64,000 bases of DNA from Brugia malayi. Taxonomy: Eukaryota > Nematoda > Chromadorea > Rhabditida > Onchocercidae. The stretch covers positions 787,501 to 851,500 of the forward strand of contig NW_025062284.1 of assembly GCF_000002995.4 (NCBI RefSeq). Reading direction: 5' to 3'. The position numbers and the translations under genes were made by a program. Positions 49,948 through 60,848 of this stretch are shown here, piece by piece (position 1 is the first letter of the stretch; every line of letters begins with the position of its first letter). The notes below the pieces were generated by a model. The model saw only the letters and a program-made list of their open reading frames with translations. It searched no databases and was not told the DNA's origin.

Positions 49948-51052
49948 ATGCCATTGACCTGTAGTGATTGCCCGAAGATATGTTGTTCCGTAATTATAGC
50001 TGTAAGTTTCTTTTTTTTTCCTTTTTCAACTAAATAATTTAATTATTTTATAATTTATATATTTCGCTTTTATTTTTACCATATAATTTATTCCTTCAAA
50101 TTATTATACCTAAATCATCAAAAAAATAAGACTTTAAAAAATTTGAAAAAATTATCAATAAAATGATTTAATAACTCAAAAAATTTTTTCATTTGTTAAA
50201 TTAAACATCGTAGTTGTTTCTCCGATAAAAAAAAAAAAAACACTTTTACATTTTTATTCTTTTGTTATTATTTATTAAATTCTTTTCTTTTGAATATGAT
50301 GACATCATATAAGAGTTTTTCTCAATTTCCAATTTTTTTTTAAATGAATTTTAAATAAATTCAGGTTTTAGAATTAATCACTAATTCATCACTGCAAAAA
50401 CCATTATTATAATAATTGTTTAAAAATAAAATATAGTAAAAACTGACACAATTAATTCTAAAATTAATACCAATTGCGCCACTTATATTATTAAGCAATT
50501 AAATATGTGCAAATTGAACTGAATGCTAAAATGTTTGAAAGATTGAAATAAAATAACAAAAATTTTTTATGCACATATAAGAATTTAGTAAATTTAATTT
50601 ATAAAGTTTTATAATCCAAAACAAAAAAATGACAAATTAATTTAAAATTCAGTATTAATAATTCATTCTATTGTGCTTTTTAAATTTTTTTTTAGCTTCT
50701 ATAAAGAAAAATTTTTTTTCTTATGTAAGCAAAACATTTTTTTTTTTCATCTATTAAATTAATGATTAAATTCATGATAATTTTTGTTAATTTATTTTTA
50801 AATTTTTAAATTTTTTTTTTGCTTTTAAATTAAATAATTTTTTTTTAGCCTAATGGTGTATTTTTTGAGAAAGGTTGCGGTACCGACTTGGTTATTAATA
50901 TCCTGCTAACAATACTTGGTTATATATCTGGTTTGATATATGCTTGCTTCATTACCGTCAAATATTGATCGTTATTGAAATTTCAATTGATTAAAAAATA
51001 TCGATCATTCATCAATTCATTTCATTTCTTATTTTTTCACACAATTATTCCT
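48277..51052 (+). repeat. Pmp3-bearing segmental duplication, copy 2
   Basis: Direct copy of 44334-47210. Its right edge is abrupt: after CACACAATTATTCCTT the sequence becomes that of the coiled-coil gene (compare 34250). The identical junction recurs at about 59750, so this composite existed before it was duplicated in inverted form. Confidence 0.9.
49948..50968 (+). CDS. Pmp3/UPF0057 protein, copy 2 (diverged)
   Basis: Exons 49948-50001 and 50849-50968 give 57 aa with intact frame and splice sites. Compared with copy 1, the Pro-Pro-Ile-Gly motif is Ala-Pro-Asn-Gly, GYIPGLIHA is GYISGLIYA and FIIVKY is FITVKY. The changed positions include residues that are strongly conserved in the family, so this copy is either relaxing or altering function. 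Frame and stop are otherwise intact. Confidence 0.75.
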
Positions 51053-51163
51053 TAAAAATGCTGCGTTATATAAAAAATCTTCAAGAAGTAAATTTGAATG
51101 TTGAATATCGTTTTATTTACAATAGTACATTCATCATCATGTTGTCTATAAATCGGATTTCAG
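50969..51163. other. junction between Pmp3 copy 2 and coiled-coil fragment
   Basis: Homology to copy 1 ends near 51052. From there the sequence follows the coiled-coil gene around 34250, with two A bases fewer in a poly-A run. Confidence 0.6.
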
Positions 51164-52131
51164 AAATTGAATCAGAAATGGTCAAAGGGTTTGGATGAAA
51201 TGCAAAAAATGGCGAGTAAAATGAAAATACTGCATGAGTATGCAGAGAAAAACTTTGAAAGCTTGAGCGTATTATTGGATTGCTTGCATGGCCGAGAAAT
51301 TAAACAGTTGGAAAATAATGAAAGAGAAGGAGATACTTTCAAGAAAATATGTGAAGAAGTAATGCAGGTTTGCTTCTTCTTTCGAGAAATTTTCATTGTT
51401 TTGTGGAGTTTCAAAACTGTTAAATAATGTTAAGATTGTTTTTTAAATCAAATTTTTGTCAATTTTGGGAGCTAAAAAGGACGGCTCAGCATTTGCGAAT
51501 CAATGAGGAAGATATAAAATATCAAAGCTCAATTTTGCTTGAGAATTTGGATTTTGGAAGTGAAATTTTTGCTGCAATAATTCGTGCTGCTGTAAATTTA
51601 ACAAAGGAAAATGATGAACTGAAAAATGAAAATGCAGAACTCAGGAATACGATTTTTATATTGGAAAAAGAAAACACAGACTTAAAAGAGGTAATACTTT
51701 GGATTGTAAATCCGTATATATTACAATGATAATTTCAAGCAATTTCAGTCTGCTTTAACTACCTGTCCAGTTGTGGAATTTGGCAGTTTCAATCTTATCT
51801 ATCTTAAGCTAATAGGTTTTTCCATAACAATTTACAACACTGCTAAAGTAATATATCACAACCGTACCATTTTCGGGTGACATTATCAGATAACTATAGA
51901 TTATTTGGTGACATTATCAGATAACACTATAGAAATACTGAGTACATTGTTAGTTTTAATTTCTTTGAAAATTTTTTATAGATGAGAAAAATGTCAATTG
52001 TACAAGAGAAAAAATTTGAAGAGGTAGAATACAGATTAGACCGTTTGCGAGAAAAAAGTGAACGATTAATAAAAGCGTGCTATGATGAGGATGAGGAAGT
52101 TGATGATCTTAAAAGTCAGATATCAGAATGA
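51164..52131 (+). CDS. coiled-coil protein of unknown function, middle copy (5' end missing)
   Basis: Exons 51164-51367, 51472-51690 and 51982-52131 are all phase 0 and end at TGA. Peptide landmarks are KWSKGLDEMQKMASKMKI, LLDCLHGREIKQLENNERE, LKRTAQHLRINEEDIKY and the coiled coil NLTKENDELKNENAELRN. A last exon reads MRKMSIVQEKKFEEVEYRLD and ends DDLKSQISE. It differs from the left copy by a three-residue insertion (SVL before LDC) and several substitutions, without stops. The counterpart of the first left-copy exon (34383-34535) is absent, because the segment starts at the breakpoint near 51052. It could be a 5'-truncated gene or start at an internal Met. Confidence 0.5.
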
Positions 52132-52637
52132 TTGAATGCAAATCACTAACTTTAGGCTGATATGATTTGCTTTAGCAATAAGAAAGTGGAAATTTTTTGC
52201 TTTTAGCTTTTGCTTTGCCCATTTTTTTTTTTTTTTTATTTGCTTTTCTACACCAGAAATATCATGTAGGAATGAACCACCAGCAATTGGAATCGCGTAA
52301 AAAAAAAATAGTTTTACGTTACTTTTATAATCCTCAACATTACTCAGAATGCTAGTGGTTTAAAAATCAGTAAGGTAAGGGTTGAAATAATGTTTGTTTA
52401 CATGATATATAATTTGAAACAGTTTTACATTTCCAGTGTTCAATTAAGATAAGTTTTTGTATTATGGATTATTACAATTTTATTTGATATTTTTTTGTAA
52501 ATTATTTGAAGGTTCGCGAGATTATTTCGAATTTCACGACAATGCATCAAAAATTCTACATACTATAGCAACAGTTGATTACAAAAAATTTTTTCCATTC
52601 TTTTTTAACAAAAATGCATTTTTCCAAATTACTTCAA
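51918..52637 (+). repeat. left arm of a 720-bp inverted repeat
   Basis: Pairs with 53087-53804 in reverse orientation. It starts near CAGATAACACTATAG and ends near CCAAATTACTTCAA. The spacer is about 450 bases. The arms contain the last coiled-coil exon and the unrecognised frame at 52457. Confidence 0.92.
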
Positions 52638-53590
52638 ATCGTTTGAAAGCTGAATTAAGCAAGAAAAATTACATTTATTTACAAAGAAGCAAATATAAAA
52701 TCCCAATAAAGTATCAAAGAATACACAAAAAAATTTTTACAAATTAGAATCTAGAATCTTTGATGCACAACTGCAAATTCAAAATGATAAAAATAAGTGA
52801 TAGCATAAAATAAATTATACCAAAATTAGTTATCTAATGACATTACTACCATTTAATATTCAATTTCTGTAATGAAATTAAACTATTCATGACTACATAT
52901 CTAAAAATAACCATAATTAAAAATTTTTAGGGAAAAGTAATAAATACGATCTATGAATCCATAAGATGAAAAAATAACCCCAATTATTTTAATTAATATC
53001 AAATATTGCAAATCTATAATAAAACTATAATAAAACAAAAATAACTAGAAAATTCCTCTTCAAAGATTGATTTAATACTAAAATAATTGAAGTAATTTGG
53101 AAAAATGCATTTTTGTTAAAAAAGAATGGAAAAAATTTTTTGTAATCAACTGTTGCTATAGTATGTAGAATTTTTGATGCATTGTCGTGAAATTCGAAAT
53201 AATCTCGCGAACCTTCAAATAATTTACAAAAAAATATCAAATAAAATTATAATAATCCATAATACAAAAACTTATCTTAATTGAACACTGGAAATGTAAA
53301 ACTGTTTCAAATTATATATCATGTAAACAAACATTATTTCAACCCTTACCTTACTGATTTTTAAACCACTAGCATTCTGAGTAATGTTGAGGATTATAAA
53401 AGTAACGTAAAACTATTTTTTTTTTACGCGATTCCAATTGCTGGTGGTTCATTCCTACATGATATTTCTGGTGTAGAAAAGCAAATAAAAAAAAAAAAAA
53501 TGGGCAAAGCAAAAGCTAAAAGCAAAAAATTTCCACTTTCTTATTGCTAAAGCAAATCATATCAGCCTAAAGTTAGTGATTTGCATTCAA
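52132..53590. other. centre of the small inverted repeat
   Basis: Contains the unrecognised frame listed separately, its inverted copy, and a spacer at 52638-53086. Part of the spacer is found again at about 58955-59100. Confidence 0.5.
52457..52747 (+). CDS. hypothetical frame, unrecognised, possibly an exon fragment
   Basis: A 96-codon open frame lies in the left arm of the small inverted repeat. Its middle part, LFEGSRDYFEFHDNASKILH followed by TIATVDYK, is less AT-biased than the surroundings and looks protein-like; the remainder is Phe/Lys/Asn-rich. The same peptide is open on the minus strand at 53025-53240. I do not recognise it. No convincing splice sites bracket the good part, so it may be a fragment of an exon from elsewhere. 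Confidence 0.3.
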   Translation: MYYGLLQFYLIFFCKLFEGSRDYFEFHDNASKILHTIATVDYKKFFPFFFNKNAFFQITSNRLKAELSKKNYIYLQRSKYKIPIKYQRIHKKIFTN

Positions 53591-53804
53591 TCATTCTGAT
53601 ATCTGACTTTTAAGATCATCAACTTCCTCATCCTCATCATAGCACGCTTTTATTAATCGTTCACTTTTTTCTCGCAAACGGTCTAATCTGTATTCTACCT
53701 CTTCAAATTTTTTCTCTTGTACAATTGACATTTTTCTCATCTATAAAAAATTTTCAACGAAATTAAAACTAGAAATGTACCCAGTATTTCTATAGTGTTA
53801 TCTG
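53087..53804 (-). repeat. right arm of the 720-bp inverted repeat
   Basis: Reverse copy of 51918-52637, ending exactly where GAS41-derived sequence begins (near 53804). It includes an intact copy of the last coiled-coil exon at 53591-53740 with its TTATAG acceptor. Confidence 0.92.
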
Positions 53805-54629
53805 TAAATAAGGAATTAGACAGCAAACATGTGACCAAATAAAATATAGTCAAAATTTCGTGATTATTAATTCAAACAATATGACGCAAAATAATGAATC
53901 TTTACCGGTTTTTCATTAACGTCGACAAAATATATTCGAATTTGAATCTCAAATTCGCCCCAACCTGTTTCGGTCACTTCATACGGCGGTTTTTCGACCA
54001 CTAAAAAATAGCATAAAACTAAACATATTATTAAGCATTCTTTCTCAGTGATATTCTATATTTTTCATATTCTTTCATATATGTATAGCAGTATAATTTC
54101 ATGTCAAATACAGAAATTTTTGTGAAGAACAAAAGTTCTTCTATTTTCACTTATGTATCTATATTATATGACAACTTCTAAATTTCATGTCCACTTTTGA
54201 CGTTATAAGTTAACTCCAATTCATAAACTATAATCGTTAAGAATTGGATAAAAGTAGAATTCTAATCAAAACTAAAAGTTTGCCATTCAGCATATGAAAA
54301 TGCACAATTAGATTACAAACTAAAATTATAATATCATAATAACAATGTGATAATCTAATTAGGCTAGTTATTCCAGACAGAAAAAAAAAAAAAAAACTAA
54401 TATTAAAAAAAAAAAGAAATAAATTACTTCGTGTTGCATTAGCATATGAATCGTGTAATTTGAATTGTACTTTTCGAATATACTTTGATGGATCTTCATT
54501 GTAGTAAGGTTTCACGAATACTGTCCATTCATGTGTATGCCCATCTTCTTCGCGTTTTTTACCCAAATAATGGGCAGTATTACCATAAACAATTGGTCGA
54601 ATGAATATTTTATCTTTTACACGTTCCAT
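53591..54629 (-). pseudogene. GAS41 exons 1-2 copy joined to the last coiled-coil exon (chimeric or truncated gene)
   Basis: On the minus strand, 54428-54629 and 53906-54000 repeat GAS41 exons 1 and 2 with intact frame, conserved splice sites and essentially the same peptide (for example [17 protein letters not shown] and [12 protein letters not shown]). GAS41 exons 3-5 are missing because homology stops at about 53804. The next element downstream is the last coiled-coil exon, 53591-53740, behind a TTATAG acceptor. Exon 2 ends in phase 0 and that exon starts in phase 0. Splicing would therefore give a 148-residue in-frame fusion of a partial YEATS domain and a coiled-coil tail. The YEATS fold would lack its last strands. 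Whether it is transcribed is unknown; dead fragment is the conservative call. Confidence 0.7.
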
Positions 54630-55490
54630 CACAATTACAATAAACCATTAAGATAGCAAATGCTACTCTTTTATCATTCGTTCCGCTCCAACCTAAATAT
54701 AATTCATTATCAAATGATAATGCTAAATTTGCTAAACTTTGTTAACTTCTACGATGAGTACTAAAGTAAGTATTAAGCAATTAAAATTAAAGTAGGATTT
54801 TAAAATGTTAACAAGACAAAAGGAATAAAGATATGAAATGCCAAATTATAAATTTAAATACTATCATTGTAACCAATGAAATAAGTAATTAATTATTTCA
54901 TTAAGTAAAGGATAAATAAATTTGGCAAAAGTAAACAAAATAATTTCACAAATGACATATAATACTAACATTGAAAGAAAAACATTGATAGTTTACTGAA
55001 GTGCAACATTATTTCAATTTCTCATTGCAAATTTTAAACGCTGAAATTTGAACTGATACTGATACATTTAGATTTTTCCTTTGCTATTAACAATAGTTAC
55101 ATGTGATCCAGTAATTTTCGAATTTTAACAAAAAAAAAATATCTTTTGAAACAGTACAGGTGATTGGAGGAAATATTTTAAAAAAAAAAAAAAAAATGCA
55201 AAAATGGTAAGAAAACAAAGATACAAAGAAATTGTTATATCACACATTGATAAGAATTTATAAGATGAAATAATGAATTATAATTGAGGAAAGTGAAGAA
55301 ATAATTAAAAATGGAATGGAAGTAAAAGATATTTGAGAATAAACTGAAAAACCAATTTAACTGATAAGTGATAAGACATTAATCATTGCCTTATCTCGAA
55401 TAACACTACCCCAACCGCACGGTGTCACCTTGCCAAATTCAGAATTTAAAATTTCGGTTTGGAGACGATTTGCGATTATCGCTTATACAT
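53804..55490 (-). repeat. inverted copy of 34661-36465
   Basis: Covers GAS41 exons 1-2, intron 1, part of intron 2 and the upstream region. It stops just past TTATCGCTTATAC. Confidence 0.9.
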
Positions 55491-58053
55491 TTGAGTGTAT
55501 AATGTGTTCCTGATCGGAATAAAACCGGAATGGGGGCCATCCTGACCGAACATTTCTGAATTTTCACTAAAAACTTTATCACATCATCATTTTAGTAATT
55601 TTTAGGCGCAAAAAAATTAATAACAATTTTTTCGATTGTCATTGAATCGATAGCATATGTGGCAAATTTTTTTTTATGGCTAATAATAGAAGCCTTTTAA
55701 CACTAAAATTTAAATTTAAAAGAGATTTAATTATTAAAAAAAAATAGTTCAATAATTTGTTTGAGAAATTTAAATGTAAGAGAATTTAATAATATAATTT
55801 TATTTATTTTCATTTAATTCAGTTAATACATATTTGTTTGATTTACTTTAAAAATTCATACATATTTTAGTTTTTTTTTTCTCACATCTAAATATAAATT
55901 TAAACTTTAATTAAATCTTAATTCCATCTTTTTTTTTTTGTTTAAATTAATTACAGTGTTTTTGCTTGTTTAATAAAATTAACTTATAATCGAAAAATTG
56001 AATTAAAAGAGGGAAATTTTTTTTCTTTATTCCCATGAACAAATAACTGAAATTTTAATTTTCAACTTTAAGTTTTAATTTTGTTTTTCACTTTTGTTCA
56101 GATCTAATTCTCAATTCTAAATCATAGAAAGAGCTAATTTAGAATGATAATTGTAAAAATTTTCTTCAAAAAATTTATTTTTATCTCAAATTATGAAAAA
56201 TCGATAAAGTTTTTAAAGAAAAAAGTGGAATAATAAATTTTAAAAATTAAAAAATCATTTTGAAACGGCAAATTTGCTATTTATTAATTGATAAAGAATT
56301 GAATATTCAATTATAACCTGTGCTAATAATTAATATTTATTTTGGATTTTCATTTTATTTTCAAGAAAAAATAAAAATATAATTTATTGTAATATGCTAA
56401 AAATTATATTTTTATTTTATTACATATTTTTATTGTATTAAACTTTATTTTTAATTTTTTTCATGAAAATAAATGAAAAATTGTCTAAAATTTCTATAAT
56501 TCCTTTTTTTCTCGCAATTTTTTTTTTTAATTTTTTGTTTATTTAAATGTTATTTATAACAAGAAATTAATTATTAATAAATTTTAAAGTTTAACTTTCA
56601 ATAAAAAATAAAGGAAAATAATATAAACTCTATCATATCTAAATAAAACAAACATTCAATTCTATGAAATTTCTGTTATTTCATTATATTTTCAAAATAA
56701 AAATATATGAAATTAATTAATTGTATTAATTTTAAACTGAAAGTTCAAAATTTCAAATATCACCTATGCTACTAATTAACATTTATTTTAGATTTTCATT
56801 TTATTTTCATGAAAATAACAATAAAAATATAATTTATTGTAATATGCTAAAAATTATGTAAAAACTGAGAGTTCAAATTTTTTTTATAACTTTTTTTTGT
56901 TAAATTTTTATAAAATTTTATGATAGAATTATTTTTATTTTTGCACACTTTTTTAGTAAAATATTTTAAAATTGTCATTTGATAAATAATATTTGCTAAT
57001 AAATTTGTTGAGTTGTACAAAGAAAATTTTAGTAAATTTAATAAAAAATTTTAAAAGTAAAATTTTGATTTCTTTTTCCAATCATTTATTGAGCAAATAT
57101 TTCTTGCAGCCGCATGTGCAGCTGCAGTTGCAGTTGCAAGTGCAATTGCATATCTGCTTGCACATACAAATATATTAGTTTATTGATCCAATAATGACAT
57201 TATTATTATTACTACTATTGCTCAAGTAGATCTAATCATTACTTACTTTCTTCTTTCACAATTACTTCTTACTTATTACTTAATATTTACTTATTGAATT
57301 GATATACATTACTTATTATTAAAATTGATGTTAGTTGATTATTTCAATCCTTAATTCTCATTTTATACTAACTATTTGTCAAAATGATTAATTAATTTGT
57401 TTTTTTCTAATATCAAATATTTATTTGCTATATTAATTTGAATTAATGAGTGAATTAATTAATTAAAATTAATTTATGTTATCCTATTTCAATTCAATCC
57501 CTAAGTATGTAAGTTACATTCTGTTCTGTTAATTAATTAGTACATAGAGTAGAAGTAATTTAGTTGCAGTTAAATTTTTTTTTTTTTTTTTGCTTTAAAA
57601 TTACAATTTGTTGAAAAAATTTCTAATTATTACGAAGTACTTAAAATAGTTAAAAATTAAAACTAATTACTATAAATTATGGATTTAAAAATTTTAATAA
57701 CTTTCGAAAACTCATAAAATTAAAAACTAAAAAACACATATTTTTAAGTAACTAATTATGTAATAAATAATAATAAAATTAGTAAAAGAAATAATATCAA
57801 ATAGAAATATTAAGAAATTAAGAAACTGACAATGCTTACATTTAATTGTCATTGTCTTGTTGTCAAATATTCATTTTTGTTGTTGTTGTAGATTTATGCG
57901 TATGACATAATTAAGTATAAAATTTGAAATTATAATTTGTACTTTGTGAGCTGTTGTTAAATTGCTAAATTCATAATTAAATTTTTACATAATTAATTAA
58001 CTGATTAAAATTTAATTAAATAATTTAGCTTTCCTTTAAGGCTTGTCACAGTG
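54630..58053. other. noncoding duplicated DNA
   Basis: The left part is the inverted GAS41 upstream region. A non-homologous patch (55491-55944) includes a relatively GC-rich piece near 55520-55550 and a 70-base relic of the Pmp3 unit at about 55672-55740 (compare 48186-48250). From 55945 the sequence is the inverted copy of 30395-33470, including the TGCA block at about 57105-57170. Confidence 0.7.
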
Positions 58054-58895
58054 ATGGCTTCAGAAGTGGATGCTTCATCATTGGCAAGCATCATTGAATT
58101 AAATGTTAGTGAAATATGAATAAATTTAATTAATTAATATATTTTAAGTTTTAAGTGTGATTTTAAAGTATTATCAATTTACAATTAAGGAAAAATATAC
58201 CATACTTTATATTTTTTTCAAAAAATATTACATATTTTAAACCTAAAATCATTTCATAATGATAATTTCCGAATTTGAAAAGCCAAAAAACCCATTTTGC
58301 TTGTTTTTTTTAGGTTATATTTAAGTTAATAAATTTGTGATATGGTATTTTTTTAAATCGTTTATAAATTTTGAATTTTTTTTCAGGATGCGCTTGTAGA
58401 TTCGGAATGGTTCTGTCCAGGTGAAATTCATTCAATAATACCAACCGGAAATAAATGGAGTAAACGGAAAAGGAAAATAGAAGCAAATAAATTTCATGAT
58501 AATACACATTCAAATTGTTTATTTTATATGCGTTGGTATGAAGCATATAAAATTCGTGCTTTAAAACAGCGATTTGTAAGTTTGCTTGCTAATTTTAATG
58601 TTTTAAAAAAAATTTTTTTAAATCAAATTTTACTTAGATTCAATATAGTTATTTTTAAAATAACAATTTTGTGAATTGAAAAAAAAGTTTTTTTTTTTTT
58701 TTTTTTTAATTTAAAATTGTAAAATTCTCGTGTACAATTGTCAAATTGTGTTAAATATTTTAGGAACAATATAAAATAGATGAAATACAATCGTTTATAA
58801 AGCAAAAAATTCAAAAAATGAATGATGTTGTAAGAGATGAAGAAATTAAATTACGCTTAATTTCATCAGTTATTCTAAAACCGGATCATATGCAA
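55945..58895 (-). repeat. inverted copy of 30395-33470
   Basis: Contains the first three phosphatase exons and their upstream intergenic DNA in reverse orientation. The coiled-coil gene that lies between this block and GAS41 in the left locus is missing here. Many small indels separate the copies. Confidence 0.9.
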
Positions 58896-58937
58896 AGTAG
58901 ATTTAAATATATTACAATTCCGCATATATTACAATGA
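58054..58937 (+). pseudogene. truncated phosphatase copy, three exons with a new chimeric end
   Basis: Exons 58054-58104, 58387-58575 and 58764-58937 match phosphatase exons 1-3 (MASEVDASSLASIIELN; ALVDSEWFCPGEIHSIIPTG; QYKIDEIQSFIKQKIQK). Homology breaks after HMQS at about 58895. The frame continues RFKYITIPHILQ into sequence taken from the coiled-coil gene's 3' flank and stops at TGA. The result is a 137-residue open structure with intact start and splice sites but no phosphatase domain. Substitutions are few (for example Ser-Ser to Ser-Ile near residue 12). It may be transcribed as a small N-terminal protein or be dead. Confidence 0.75.
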
Positions 58938-59130
58938 TAATTTCAAGCAATTCCAGTACTTCAATTATTTTAGTATTAAACCAATCTTTGAAGAGGAATT
59001 TTTCTAGTTATTTTTGTTTTGTTATAGAAATGATTTGCAATATTTGATATTAATTAAAATAATGGGGTTATTTTTTCCATCTTATGCACTCATAGATCGT
59101 ATTTATTAACTAGAAAATATCAAAAATCGT
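58938..59130. other. mosaic junction sequence
   Basis: Made of pieces: the coiled-coil 3' flank (ATTACAATGATAATTTCAAG), then a stretch inverted relative to 52995-53095. It then joins the truncated coiled-coil exon. Confidence 0.7.
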
Positions 59131-59639
59131 ATCTTTTTCCAATATAAAACTCTTATTCCTGAGTTCTGCATTTTCATTTTTCAGTTCATCGTTTTCCTTT
59201 GTTAAATTTTCAGCAGCACGAATTATTGCAGCAATAATTTCACTTGCAAAATCCAAATTCTCAAGCAAAGTTGAGCTTTGATATCTTATATCTTCCTCAT
59301 TGATTCGAAAATGCTGAGCCGTCCTTTTTAGCTCCCAAAATTGACAAAAATTTGATTTAAAAAACAATCTTAACATTATTTAACAGTTTTGAAACTCCAC
59401 AAAACAATGAAAATTTCTCGAAAGAAGAAGCAAACCTGCATTACTTCTTCACATATTTTCTTGAAAGTATCTCCTTCTCTTTCATTATTTTCCAACTGTT
59501 TAATTTCTCGGCCATGCAAGCAATCCAATAATACGCTCAAGCTTTCAAAGTTTTTCTCTGCATACTCATGCAGTATTTTCATTTTACTCGCCATTTTTTG
59601 CATTTCATCCAAACCCTTTGACCATTTCTGATTCAATTT
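59131..59639 (-). pseudogene. coiled-coil gene fragment, right copy
   Basis: Minus-strand exons 59436-59639 and 59131-59331 match the middle copy and keep the SVL insertion in the first exon. The second exon is cut after IFILEK by the breakpoint near 59131 and soon meets a stop. The first exon (compare 34383-34535) and the last exon are both missing, so this is a fragment. In its second exon it resembles the left copy in some positions (FRINEEDIRY), so its ancestry is mixed. Confidence 0.75.
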
Positions 59640-59834
59640 CTGAAATCCGATTTATAGACAACATGATGATGAATGTACTATTGTAAATAAAACGATATTC
59701 AACATTCAAATTTACTTCTTGAAGATTTTTTATATAACGCAGCATTTTTAAGGAATAATTGTGTGAAAAAATAAGAAATGAAATGAATTGATGAATGATC
59801 GATATTTTTTAATCAATTGAAATTTCAATAACGA

Positions 59835-60848
59835 TCAATATTTGACGGTAATGAAGCAAGCATATATCAAACCAGATATATAACCAAGTATTGTTAGCAG
59901 GATATTAATAACCAAGTCGGTACCGCAACCTTTCTCAAAAAATACACCATTAGGCTAAAAAAAAATTATTTAATTTAAAAGCAAAAAAAAAATTTAAAAA
60001 TTTAAAATAAATTAACAAAAATTATCATGAATTTAATCATTAATTTAATAGATGAAAAAAAAAATGTTTTGCTTACATAAGAAAAAAAATTTTTCTTTAT
60101 AGAAGCTAAAAAAAATTTAAAAAGCACAATAGAATGAATTATTAATACTGAATTTTAAATTAATTTGTCATTTTTTTTTTTGGATTATAAAACTTTATAA
60201 ATTAAATTTACTAAATTCTTATATGTGCATAAAAAATTTTTGTTATTTTATTTCAATCTTTCAAACATTTTAGCATTCAGTTCAATTTGCACATATTTAA
60301 TTGCTTAATAATATAAGTGGCGCAATTGGTATTAATTTAGAATTAATTGTGTCAGTTTTTACTATATTTTATTTTTAAACAATTATTATAATAATGGTTT
60401 TTGCAGTGATGAATTAGTGATTAATTCTAAAACCTGAATTTATTTAAAATTCATTTAAAAAAAAATTGGAAATTGAGAAAAACTCTTATATGATGTCATC
60501 ATATTCAAAAGAAAAGAATTTAATAAATAATAACAAAAGAATAAAAATGTAAAAGTGTTTTTTTTTTTTTTATCGGAGAAACAACTACGATGTTTAATTT
60601 AACAAATGAAAAAATTTTTTGAGTTATTAAATCATTTTATTGATAATTTTTCAAATTTTTAAAGTCTTATTTTTTTGATGATTTAGGTATAATAATTTGA
60701 AGGAATAAATTATATGGTAAAAATAAAAGCGAAATATATAAATTATAAAATAATTAAATTATTTAGTTGAAAAAGGAAAAAAAAAGAAACTTACAGCTAT
60801 AATTACGGAACAACATATCTTCGGGCAATCACTACAGGTCAATGGCAT
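59835..60848 (-). CDS. Pmp3/UPF0057 protein, copy 3 (inverted, same variant as copy 2)
   Basis: Exons 60795-60848 and 59835-59954 give the same 57-aa frame as copy 2, with the Ala-Pro-Asn-Gly and GYISGLIYA changes. Copy 3 therefore derives from copy 2, not from copy 1. Frame and splice sites are intact. Expression and function are unknown. Confidence 0.75.

Larger units (their letters stand above)
47343..51670 (+). repeat. left arm of a 4.3-kb inverted repeat
   Basis: The stretch matches 59131-63428 in reverse orientation over its whole length with few differences. It carries Pmp3 copy 2, the unique spacer and two coiled-coil exons. The two arms are separated by about 7.5 kb. Confidence 0.9.
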
